A stretch of DNA of 27,567 nt from UBA11957 sp963603285 (GTDB lineage Bacteria > Bacillota > Clostridia > Lachnospirales > Lachnospiraceae), in NCBI GenBank assembly GCA_963603285.1, contig CAVCMG010000036.1:1-27567 (forward strand), given 5' to 3'. The position numbers and the translations under genes were made by a program. Every line of letters begins with the position of its first letter. Position 1 is the first letter of the stretch. The notes beneath the pieces are model-generated. The model saw only the letters and a program-made list of their open reading frames with translations, was not told the DNA's origin and made no database searches. This document shows positions 6,432-13,286 of this stretch, one piece after another.

Positions 6432-7361
6432 TTATTTGGCAGTTTCCAGAGCACCCTGGATATCTGCCTGCATATCCAGTACAGCCTGTCTGGATGCCTC
6501 AGCGTAGTTCTCTGCACCGAATTTTACGTATTTTTCCTGTTTGTAAGCGGCAATGATACCACGGGAAGAATTGACGATAGCGCCCAGCCCATCCTCATTG
6601 AAGAAATGTACCAGATCTGCGCCCTTGCCGCCCTGTGCACCGTAGCCCGGTACAAGGATAAAGGACTTCGGCATAATCTTGCGCAACGTCTTGCCCATCT
6701 CCGGATACGTTGCGCCGACAACCGCACCGACATAGCTGTAGGTATCGCCCATCAGCTCCTCGCCCCATGCGGCTACCTGCTCGCCGACCAGTTCATACAG
6801 CGGGCGGCCGTCAACCAGACGATCCTGGAACTCACCACTGGACGGATTCGATGTCTTGACAAGGATAAACAGACCCTTTTTCTCTTCCTTACAGATCTTC
6901 ATAAACGGTTTGACACCGTCCGATCCCAGATACGGATTGACCGTCACAAAATCCTCATGGAAGCCGCTGTAACGATGGCTTCCCACCTGTACCTGGCCCA
7001 GATGGCCGACAGCGTAAGCCTCGGAGGTGGATCCGATATCGCCTCGCTTGATATCACCGATCACCACCAGCCCCTTCTCCTGACAGTAGGATACCGTCTT
7101 TTCAAAGACCTTCAGACCCTCGATACCGAACTGCTCATACATCGCGATCTGCGGTTTTACAGCCGGAACCAGATCATATACGGCATCTACGATGCCCTTA
7201 TTGTACTGCCATACAGCTTCGGCAGCACCTTCCAGTGTCTCGCCAAATTCTGCAAATGCCTTTTTCTGGATATGCTCCGGAATATAATTTAACATCGGAT
7301 CAAGTCCTACGACGATCGGTGCCTTTGTTCTTTTAATACCATCAATCAGTTTCTGAATCAT
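6432..7361 (-). CDS. pyrF: Orotidine 5'-phosphate decarboxylase (type 2)
   Basis: 309 aa, making UMP from OMP, the last step of the pathway. The length and motifs fit the longer type 2 PyrF group rather than the roughly 230-aa type of Bacillus. The catalytic Asp-Lys-Asp array is seen in DIKRGDIGST at 103-112, the first Asp of the barrel in VGLDP at 18-22, and the phosphate-binding end in NSSRGI. GGGAGGAC precedes the ATG. It lies 17 bp after pyrC in the same operon. Confidence 0.95.
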   Translation of the reverse strand: MIQKLIDGIKRTKAPIVVGLDPMLNYIPEHIQKKAFAEFGETLEGAAEAVWQYNKGIVDAVYDLVPAVKPQIAMYEQFGIEGLKVFEKTVSYCQEKGLVVIGDIKRGDIGSTSEAYAVGHLGQVQVGSHRYSGFHEDFVTVNPYLGSDGVKPFMKICKEEKKGLFILVKTSNPSSGEFQDRLVDGRPLYELVGEQVAAWGEELMGDTYSYVGAVVGATYPEMGKTLRKIMPKSFILVPGYGAQGGKGADLVHFFNEDGLGAIVNSSRGIIAAYKQEKYVKFGAENYAEASRQAVLDMQADIQGALETAK

Positions 7362-7378
7362 ATCTTTTGTCCTCCCGG

Positions 7379-8650
7379 TTATTTTGCTTCATATACGATA
7401 CAGCCATCGCAGACTGTCATCATGACTTTTCCTTTTACTTTGCGTCCGTTAAACGGCGTATTTCTGCCCTTGGATGCAAAACTGTTGACATCGATCGTGT
7501 ACTCGGCCTTCGGATCGATGATCACGACGTCTGCCGTCTTTCCCTCTGCCAGAGATCCTTTGTCAATGCCAAGGATCCTGGCTGGATTGTAGCTCATCTT
7601 TTCAGCCATCTGCATCGGTGTCAGGATGCCCGTATCCACAAGCTCGGTCATCGTCAGCGCCACGCTGGTTTCCAGACCTACGATACCGAAAGCTGCCTTT
7701 GTGAGATCATTGCCCTTTTCCTCGCGGGCATGCGGGGCATGGTCGGTGCTGATTACCTCGAAGGTGCCATCCTTTAAGCCCTCGATCAGTGCCTCCTTAT
7801 CCGCCTTTGTACGCAGTGGCGGGTTCATTTTATAGTTGGAATCCCCGGCCACAATATCCGAAGATGTCAGTGTAAAATGATGCGGGCAGACCTCGCCGGA
7901 TACCTTGTAGCCCTTTTTCTTTGCCAGACGCAGTATTTCTGTCGCGCCCTTGGTCGATACGTGGCACAGATGCAGGCGGCATCCGGTCTCCGCAGCCAGC
8001 AGGATATCTCTGGCTGTGATCGTATCCTCCACGCTGTTGGTGATGCCCGAAAGTCCCAGCTTTTCGGTATAGGCATCGGCATTGACACAGCCGCCGTTGA
8101 CCAGGCTCTTGTCCTCGCAGTGGTCAAGGATCACCAGATCCTCCTCGGCAGCGATCTCCATCGCCTGATGCATCAGAAGGGCATTCATGACCGACTTGCC
8201 ATCCTCGCTGAGCGCCGGAACACCGGCTTTGGCCATGGCACGGATATCAACAAGCTCTTTGCCCTCCTGGCCGATTGTCACCGATCCGGTCTGAATCACA
8301 TTGACACAGGCCAAAGCTTTTGCTTTGTTATTAACATATGAAACACGGTCGGCTCTGTCCATGACCGGTTTGGTATTTGGCATGGCTACGATCGTTGTAA
8401 CGCCGCCGTGGGCTGCTGCCCTGGCTCCCGTCTCCACATCCTCTTTATAGGTAAGTCCCGGATCCCGCAGATGGACATGCAGATCAATAAGCCCCGGCAT
8501 GATATAACAGCCTCTGGCATCCACGACACGGTCAGCTTCCTTCTCGTCGTATTTTGTGCTGATCCTGTCCTCTTTGATATACAGTGTCTCTACACCTTCC
8601 CGGCCCGTCGCCGGATCCAGTATGCGTCCGTTTTTTATGATCAGATTCAT
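7379..8650 (-). CDS. pyrC: Dihydroorotase (class I)
   Basis: 423-aa zinc amidohydrolase closing carbamoyl-aspartate to dihydroorotate, third step of the pathway. The metal site is visible as DLHVHLRDPG (His58, His60), further His residues in LDHCED and LCHVST, and the catalytic STDHAPH segment. The start at 8650 is preferred over 8671: CAGGAGG lies directly upstream of it and inside the longer frame. It is the first visible gene of the minus-strand operon pyrC-pyrF-pyrK-pyrD. The genes for carbamoyl phosphate synthetase, aspartate transcarbamylase and orotate phosphoribosyltransferase are not here, so the pathway is split in this genome. Confidence 0.95.
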   Translation of the reverse strand: MNLIIKNGRILDPATGREGVETLYIKEDRISTKYDEKEADRVVDARGCYIMPGLIDLHVHLRDPGLTYKEDVETGARAAAHGGVTTIVAMPNTKPVMDRADRVSYVNNKAKALACVNVIQTGSVTIGQEGKELVDIRAMAKAGVPALSEDGKSVMNALLMHQAMEIAAEEDLVILDHCEDKSLVNGGCVNADAYTEKLGLSGITNSVEDTITARDILLAAETGCRLHLCHVSTKGATEILRLAKKKGYKVSGEVCPHHFTLTSSDIVAGDSNYKMNPPLRTKADKEALIEGLKDGTFEVISTDHAPHAREEKGNDLTKAAFGIVGLETSVALTMTELVDTGILTPMQMAEKMSYNPARILGIDKGSLAEGKTADVVIIDPKAEYTIDVNSFASKGRNTPFNGRKVKGKVMMTVCDGCIVYEAK

Positions 8651-8734
8651 AGATCCTCCTGTCAGCCGCACAGTCCTTTATCCTGTACGTAAATCTTCAC
8701 TGTAAAACCGTATATTCATTTTCATACTGTTCCT

Positions 8735-8763
8735 ATCATACACGAAATCTTTATTGAAATAAA
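8735..8763 (-). promoter_or_regulatory. Possible promoter of the pyr operon
   Basis: Minus strand TTTATT (8758-8763), 17-bp spacer, TATGAT (8735-8740), giving a leader of about 78 nt before pyrC. The -35 box is poor. I see neither a PyrR-binding loop nor a terminator/antiterminator in this leader, unlike the Bacillus pyr operon. Confidence 0.4.
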
Positions 8764-8776
8764 CCCCTTTTTTCCT

Positions 8777-8805
8777 TGACTTTAGGATAGGTAAAAGATA
8801 TAATC
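8777..8805 (+). promoter_or_regulatory. Sigma-A promoter of the cold-shock gene
   Basis: TTGACT (8777-8782), exactly 17 bp, then perfect TATAAT (8800-8805). Transcription from about 8812 gives an untranslated leader of about 148 nt, long as in many cold-shock genes. Confidence 0.85.
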
Positions 8806-8839
8806 ACGAATATAGATCGGTTGTTCAATGTAATAGATT

Positions 8840-8923
8840 CACTAGTTATTAGAGATTATATTATATTCGCAATATAATCTGTGATAACTGGTGTTTTTTT
8901 ACCCTTATTTACGGGACACCGGT
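8840..8923 (+). promoter_or_regulatory. Leader attenuator-like structure of the cold-shock gene
   Basis: An AU-rich hairpin pairs 8840-8862 with 8871-8893 (23 positions, four mismatched or wobble) and is followed at once by seven T (8894-8900), the form of an intrinsic terminator. The 3' side of that stem, ACTGGTG (8887-8893), can instead pair with CACCGGT (8917-8923), with CCC/GGG (8902-8904 with 8913-8915) inside. The two folds exclude each other, so terminator and antiterminator states are possible. Which signal would switch them is not shown by the sequence. Confidence 0.6.
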
Positions 8924-8959
8924 AATATCTATTTTCTAATTTTCTATGGAGGTAACACT

Positions 8960-9160
8960 ATGAACAAGGGAACTGTTAAATGGTTCAACGCAGAAAAAGG
9001 ATACGGCTTCATCACAGGCGAAGATGGCAACGATGTATTCGTACACTTCTCCGCTATCGTAGCTGACGGCTTCAAATCTCTGGAAGAAGGCCAGGCCGTA
9101 ACTTACGATTTAACAGAAGGCGCTCGCGGTATGCAGGCTGCCAACGTTGTTAAATGCTAA
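8960..9160 (+). CDS. Cold-shock protein (CspA/CspB family)
   Basis: 66-aa single OB-fold RNA- and single-stranded DNA-binding chaperone. RNP1 is KGYGFI (residues 13-18) and RNP2 is VFVHF (about 25-29), with the basic and aromatic start MNKGTVKWFN typical of the family. GGAGGT (8948-8953) sets the start at 8960; an upstream in-frame ATG at 8891 lies in the leader hairpin and has no binding site. The gene is monocistronic, ends in a good terminator and is divergent from the pyr operon. CspA, B, C and D cannot be told apart here, so no symbol is given. Confidence 0.95.
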   Translation: MNKGTVKWFNAEKGYGFITGEDGNDVFVHFSAIVADGFKSLEEGQAVTYDLTEGARGMQAANVVKC

Positions 9161-9190
9161 TTTCTGCCGTTTGTGTAGAGATATAGTCAA

Positions 9191-9226
9191 AAAGGGCACT
9201 GACCGCTATGGCCGGTGTCCTTTTTT
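9191..9226 (+). terminator. Intrinsic terminator of the cold-shock gene
   Basis: GGGCACTGACC pairs with GGCCGGTGTCC (three G-U pairs) around CGCTAT-like loop bases and is followed by six T (9221-9226). Confidence 0.85.
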
Positions 9227-9300
9227 GCTACCATTCTTTCTGATACGCTTTTCTGAACAGTCGAGACAGCTGGCAGCTATTTTTGCGTATGCATGACAGC

Positions 9301-9327
9301 AAAAAGGACTGCCCAAAAGGGCAGTCC
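9301..9327 (-). terminator. Intrinsic terminator of the small membrane protein gene
   Basis: On the minus strand a perfect 9-bp stem (9306-9314 with 9319-9327, GGACTGCCC and complement) with a 4-nt loop is followed by five T. It sits 18 bp after the stop of the gene at 9345-9668. Confidence 0.88.
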
Positions 9328-9344
9328 CGCATCCTGTCAACGTA

Positions 9345-9668
9345 TTATTCCTGTGTTTCAGACTCTGCTGTTTCGGAGGATGTTTCCTCTGTCTCAGAAG
9401 CAGCGCTTGTGTCATCAGATTTGGCAGCACTTCTTACATCCTGTGCATAGGTATCCATCGCCTCCGTATTGACCTCGTATACGGTCGTCTCGGAAGCCTT
9501 GCTCTCAGCAGCTTTCTGATAAATAGAGAAGCCGCACCATACGACCATCGCACATAATCCGAGACCGGTCAGACCATATTCGATCTGGCGGACCAGCTTT
9601 TCCTTTTTCATCGCCTTATCGCGGTTGACTTTCTCTTTTTTATAACGATCAACTTTTTCCTGACTCAT
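9345..9668 (-). CDS. Small single-pass membrane protein, function unknown
   Basis: 107 aa in three parts: a strongly basic head (residues 1-27, rich in Lys and Arg), one hydrophobic membrane segment (about 30-48, YGLTGLGLCAMVVWCGFSIY), and a tail of about 55 residues made almost entirely of Ser, Thr, Glu, Ala and Asp. By the positive-inside rule the head is cytoplasmic and the low-complexity acidic tail lies outside. GAGGAG precedes the ATG; a strong promoter and a clear terminator bracket the gene as a single unit. I do not recognise a named family. Confidence 0.75.
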   Translation of the reverse strand: MSQEKVDRYKKEKVNRDKAMKKEKLVRQIEYGLTGLGLCAMVVWCGFSIYQKAAESKASETTVYEVNTEAMDTYAQDVRSAAKSDDTSAASETEETSSETAESETQE

Positions 9669-9704
9669 CTGTATTCTCCTCTTTGTTTACTCAAATCTTC
9701 TGCC

Positions 9705-9733
9705 AGTATACACCTTTTGGACGCTCTTGTGAA
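9705..9733 (-). promoter_or_regulatory. Sigma-A promoter of the small membrane protein gene
   Basis: Minus strand TTCACA (9728-9733), 17-bp spacer, TATACT (9705-9710), about 40 bp upstream of the ATG. Confidence 0.7.
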
Positions 9734-9802
9734 GTCCCGGCACGCCAGCTTTCACAAAAGCTTCACATCCGGCAGTTCTTTTTTGCCTGATTCTGCGGAT
9801 AT

Positions 9803-10639
9803 CTATACAACCAGCACCACACCGCCATCATTGGCATACATACTCGTCACACCGGCCGCCGGTACAACGATGACCTCCGGGATCAGAAGCAGGCGTTTTA
9901 CCTCCTCCGCTACCAGAAGGCCGCGTTCCTCACAGTTACAGTGAGCCACCGCCGCTCTGCGGACAGAACCCGGGCGTACGTCCTTTGCCGCGATCGTACA
10001 CATCAGTTTTAAAGCTTTATTGGCGCCTCTGGTCTGGTCAAGCTGGGCGATTGCACCCTCCGGTGTCGAACCCATGACCGGCTTGATCTTTAACGCAGAA
10101 GCCATGAAAGCTTTGATACGGCTCAGACGGCCATTTTTGCGCAGGGTATCGAGATTGTCCAGCACAAAGAAGGTATGCTGTTTTTCAATATAGGCTTCTG
10201 TTCCGGCAACAACCTCATCAAAAGAAGCTCCCATGTTTTCCAGATCCCGGATCTGCAGACCGATCAGCGTCTGGCCCACAGACGCACTGCGGGAATTAAA
10301 TACATAGCAACGATGTCCCGGATGCTCATCCTCAAACATTCTGGCAGCCAGAAGGGCGCTGTTGTAGGAACCACTGAGCTCGGAGGACAGCGTTACGATA
10401 TACACCCGGTCTGCATCACCACACGCACGCAGAAAATGATCCGGCGAAGGGCATGCCGATTTCGGACATTCCTCACAAGCGGCCACTCTGGCCAGAAAAT
10501 CCTTCTGGTCAAACGTCTCATCATCAATGATCTCTACCTCTCCCACACGAAGGGTCAGCGGTACGGAAACGATATGCGGATCTTCCTTCATTTCCTGCGT
10601 CAGATCGCCGCAACTGTCTATAATAATTCGATAGTCCAT
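9803..10639 (-). CDS. DegV family fatty-acid-binding protein
   Basis: 278-aa cytosolic two-domain protein of the DegV/FakB group, which binds a fatty acid; in Gram-positive bacteria FakB members present it to the kinase FakA for phosphorylation. Seen here: the N-terminal IIIDSCGDLT (residues 5-14), TLSSELSGSYNSA (about 83-95) carrying the Ser/Thr that bind the carboxylate, and the DNLDTLRKNGRLS helix (about 159-171). The length is normal. No FakA-like kinase is adjacent, so whether it is a true FakB is open. It is preceded by two tandem promoters. Confidence 0.9.
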   Translation of the reverse strand: MDYRIIIDSCGDLTQEMKEDPHIVSVPLTLRVGEVEIIDDETFDQKDFLARVAACEECPKSACPSPDHFLRACGDADRVYIVTLSSELSGSYNSALLAARMFEDEHPGHRCYVFNSRSASVGQTLIGLQIRDLENMGASFDEVVAGTEAYIEKQHTFFVLDNLDTLRKNGRLSRIKAFMASALKIKPVMGSTPEGAIAQLDQTRGANKALKLMCTIAAKDVRPGSVRRAAVAHCNCEERGLLVAEEVKRLLLIPEVIVVPAAGVTSMYANDGGVVLVV

Positions 10640-10678
10640 ACATATTCCTCATTTTCATATACAAAATAAATATTTCAC

Positions 10679-10707
10679 AGTATACCACAGGATCCTGTCT
10701 GTTGCAA
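10679..10707 (-). promoter_or_regulatory. Proximal promoter of the degV-family gene
   Basis: Minus strand TTGCAA (10702-10707), 17-bp spacer ending GTGG, TATACT (10679-10684); start near 10672, leader about 33 nt. Confidence 0.65.
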
Positions 10708-10762
10708 TCCGCTGCTCATCCGGCTTGCCTTTCTGTCTTTCACCCGGACAGGACTTTTCTTA

Positions 10763-10791
10763 AGTATACCACAAAACAGCGCAATACTCAA
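10763..10791 (-). promoter_or_regulatory. Distal promoter of the degV-family gene
   Basis: Minus strand TTGAGT (10786-10791), 17-bp spacer also ending GTGG, TATACT (10763-10768). Both promoters share GTGGTATACT and the same spacing and lie 84 bp apart. Confidence 0.65.
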
Positions 10792-10813
10792 AAAAGTCTG
10801 CCGGTTCAACAGC

Positions 10814-10857
10814 AAAAAACCGCCAGAATACGCTTTTTAAAGCGCATACTCTGACGG
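10814..10857 (-). terminator. Intrinsic terminator of citrate synthase gene
   Basis: Reading the minus strand, a long stem (10841-10857 with 10820-10836 approximately, ends CCGTCAG/CTGGCGG) is followed by TTTTTT (10814-10819). It lies 30 bp after the stop of the gene at 10887. Confidence 0.85.
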
Positions 10858-10886
10858 CTCTGCCATTATACGTTATCCGATACGTT

Positions 10887-12266
10887 CTATCTTTCCTCGA
10901 TCGGCATAAATTCCTCATGATGTCCTACGTATTTATAGGCCGGACGGATGATCTTTCCGGCATTTAACAGTTCCTCCAGACGGTGCGCACTCCATCCTGC
11001 CATACGGGAAATGGCAAAGATTGGCGTAAACAACTCCTTCGGGATACCCAGCATCGTATATACAAAGCCGCTGTAGAAATCCACATTGGCACAGACATTT
11101 TTAAACAGCTTTCTGTGTTCCATGACCAGCTGGCCTGCCAGACGCTCCACCAGCTCGTACAGGGCAAATTTATCCATCTCACCCTTTTCTGCTGCCAGCT
11201 TGCGGGCGTATTCCTTAAGGATCACCTCTCGCGGGTCTGACAGTGTATATACTGCATGTCCCATACCGTAGATCAGACCGGAATGGTCAAAGGCTTCCTT
11301 GTTCAGAATCTTTTTCAGGTACTCGGCAACCTCATCCTCATTGGTCCAGTCGCTGACGTTTTCCATAATATTTTCGAACATCTCCTGCACCTTCAGATTG
11401 GCGCCACCATGCCGCGGGCCCTTTAAGGAACCGATCGACGCAGATATAGCCGAGTAAGTATCTGTACCGGAGGACGTTACCACATGGTTCGTAAAGGTTG
11501 AATTGTTACCACCACCATGCTCCGCATGCAGCATCAGGGCAATATCTAGCACCTTGGCCTCCAGCGGTGTAAACCGGCCATCGTCCCTGAGCATGAGAAG
11601 AATATTCTCTGCAATGGAAAGGCCACGCTTTGGATTACGAATCAGAAGCGTCTCATCCTTACGGAAATGACGGTAGGCATGATAAGAATATACTGCGATA
11701 ATCGGCATCTTTCCGATCATCTCCAGTGACTGTCTGAGCACATTCTCTACAGAAATATCTTCCGGATTCTGATCATAGCTGTACAACGTCAGCACGCAGC
11801 GCTGCATGGAATTCATGATATTGGCATTGGAAGCCTTCATAACAACGTCGCGGACAAAACGCCCGTTCAGATTTTGCAGATCGAACATAACATCCAGAAA
11901 CTGTCTAAGCTGGCTCTGTGTCGGCAGTTTACCGAAAAGCAACAGATATACGGTCTCTTCAAAACCGTATTTGCGGCCATTTAATCCATGTACCAGATCC
12001 TGAATATTTACACCCTGATAATACAACGAACCCTCTGATGGGATACGGCGTCCGTTAACCAGCTGGTAGCCATTGACATCCGAGATCTCTGTCAGACCGG
12101 TCAGCACACCTTTACCGGCGGAATCTCTCAGTCCACGTTTTACATCATATTCTATATACAGATTCGGATTGATCCTGTGGCTGTGCAGAAGCTCCTGTTC
12201 CAGCGAAACGATTTCCTCCTCGAGGCTTTCAGTATTATCCTTTTTTTCCTTAGTGTTCTCTTCCAT
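10887..12266 (-). CDS. Citrate synthase
   Basis: 459-aa enzyme joining acetyl-CoA and oxaloacetate to citrate, in fermenters mainly to feed 2-oxoglutarate and glutamate synthesis. The catalytic triad is visible: His286 in GPRHGGAN, His337 in GMGHAVYT and Asp396 in NVDFYSG; His250 (LHAEHGGGNNSTF) supports oxaloacetate binding. A charged, probably coiled N-terminal extension of about 35 residues precedes the catalytic fold. AGGAGG lies upstream of the ATG. It is a single-gene unit with its own promoter and terminator; aconitase and isocitrate dehydrogenase are not adjacent. Methylcitrate synthase activity cannot be excluded by sequence alone. Confidence 0.93.
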   Translation of the reverse strand: MEENTKEKKDNTESLEEEIVSLEQELLHSHRINPNLYIEYDVKRGLRDSAGKGVLTGLTEISDVNGYQLVNGRRIPSEGSLYYQGVNIQDLVHGLNGRKYGFEETVYLLLFGKLPTQSQLRQFLDVMFDLQNLNGRFVRDVVMKASNANIMNSMQRCVLTLYSYDQNPEDISVENVLRQSLEMIGKMPIIAVYSYHAYRHFRKDETLLIRNPKRGLSIAENILLMLRDDGRFTPLEAKVLDIALMLHAEHGGGNNSTFTNHVVTSSGTDTYSAISASIGSLKGPRHGGANLKVQEMFENIMENVSDWTNEDEVAEYLKKILNKEAFDHSGLIYGMGHAVYTLSDPREVILKEYARKLAAEKGEMDKFALYELVERLAGQLVMEHRKLFKNVCANVDFYSGFVYTMLGIPKELFTPIFAISRMAGWSAHRLEELLNAGKIIRPAYKYVGHHEEFMPIEER

Positions 12267-12292
12267 CCTGTTTCAACCTCCTCGCTCTGGAC

Positions 12293-12321
12293 ATTATACG
12301 ATATCATTTCATGCATTTCAA
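12293..12321 (-). promoter_or_regulatory. Sigma-A promoter of citrate synthase gene
   Basis: Minus strand TTGAAA (12316-12321), 17-bp spacer, TATAAT (12293-12298). The leader is only about 20 nt. The region further upstream (12322-12450) is very AT-rich and may act as an UP element. Confidence 0.8.
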
Positions 12322-12524
12322 TCTCTTTTGCACCTTTTTAGTTTCTTTCTTGCATTTTTTTTTAAAAAAACACAATTTTAATTGTATTTCATCTTATTTT
12401 TGCAAGTTTTTTTGATTATTTGAACAAATTCTTTTACACTGCACAACGTTTCACCTCTGTTTGTACCGTCTGCTTTTCCCCTTTTGCCGTCCGCACATCC
12501 AGCCCCCGCAAACATCTGTTTCGA

Positions 12525-12554
12525 TTGACACCCTACCTGCCGGTATGATAGATT
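12525..12554 (+). promoter_or_regulatory. Possible promoter of the DUF5721-like gene
   Basis: TTGACA at 12525-12530. The best -10 at acceptable distance is TAGATT (12549-12554, 18-bp spacer); TATGAT at 12544-12549 is closer to consensus but only 13 bp away. Confidence 0.45.
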
Positions 12555-12587
12555 TAATACAAACAGTTACAAAGGAGCTTACCAACC

Positions 12588-13073
12588 ATGCTTGCACTTC
12601 AGATACCCGACGTCAAAGCCTTTATGTCCCAGCTTCTGATCGGCGATACCTTTGACGCTTTTCTGTTAAAAGAAGCAGAAATCACCACCTCTGTTACGCA
12701 TTCCATCGACGGTCTGTTGCACCCCGATTTTTTTGATGAAGCCGACTTCACCGATGATCTGATCTCCTGGAAAGACATCAAAACACACTGCTTTTCCATT
12801 ATCCGCGGAAAGCGTACGCCTCTGCACTTTACCTTCGTCTTTCGTCTGAACAGAGCCAACATCCAGAAGCTTCTGGACAGAAACCGCATCGAGCTTCGCC
12901 CGGAACAGGTCGCCGGACTCTATTTAAATTGCAAATTCGACGGCAAACGCCTCCTTTGCACCTCCGGCACCGCCCTCACCATCTTCACCATGGACCGACG
13001 CCTCGACCAGCTCTGGGACGACATGCTCATCAAATTCTTCCAGCAGCACAAAATTTTCTTCGTCCAGTCCTGA
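12588..13073 (+). CDS. DUF5721-like protein, function unknown
   Basis: 161-aa soluble protein with an IPDVKAFMSQLLIGDTFDAFLL start, a central WKDIKTHCFSIIRGKRTPLHFTF block and a C-terminal YLNCKFDGKRLLCTSGT block. From memory this layout matches the Lachnospiraceae family annotated DUF5721; that label should be treated as probable. It has no signal peptide or membrane segment and no catalytic motif I can name. AAGGAGC lies 12 bases before the ATG. It stands alone between citrate synthase (divergent) and htpG (convergent), with hairpin element 5 starting 37 bp after its stop. Confidence 0.7.
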   Translation: MLALQIPDVKAFMSQLLIGDTFDAFLLKEAEITTSVTHSIDGLLHPDFFDEADFTDDLISWKDIKTHCFSIIRGKRTPLHFTFVFRLNRANIQKLLDRNRIELRPEQVAGLYLNCKFDGKRLLCTSGTALTIFTMDRRLDQLWDDMLIKFFQQHKIFFVQS

Positions 13074-13109
13074 CCTCCCTGCCCTCTCCATCCTTTTGTG
13101 CAAAAAACA

Positions 13110-13264
13110 GGGTTCAACCAGGCGGCTGGATTCGCCTGTATATGTATGAATCCAAGCGACTTAACCGAGCACGAGTCCGAGACTACAGGCTCGGACCAGC
13201 GCAGGCGGAGCGCAGGATCATACATATACAGACGGATCCAGCCGCCTGGCCGAACCCGTCCGTC
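13110..13264 (-). repeat. Long-hairpin element 5 (family B), downstream of htpG
   Basis: Arms 13110-13153 (44 nt) and 13215-13257 (43 nt) pair with four mismatches and one bulge around a 61-nt core. The core begins AAGCGACTT and ends GGAGCGC. It contains GTCCGAG pairing with CTCGGAC around a fixed loop; the 25-nt block around this hairpin (13173-13197) is identical to that of element 6. CCGTCCGTC at 13256-13264 marks the end that follows the htpG stop after 22 bp. Arm sequence is private to this copy. Confidence 0.82.
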
Positions 13265-13286
13265 TTTCTTATTCCAATTCCAACTT

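Noticed and set aside
8651..8735. PyrR-type attenuator in the pyr leader
   Set aside because: The leader is short and has neither the PyrR anti-antiterminator loop nor a terminator hairpin with U-run.
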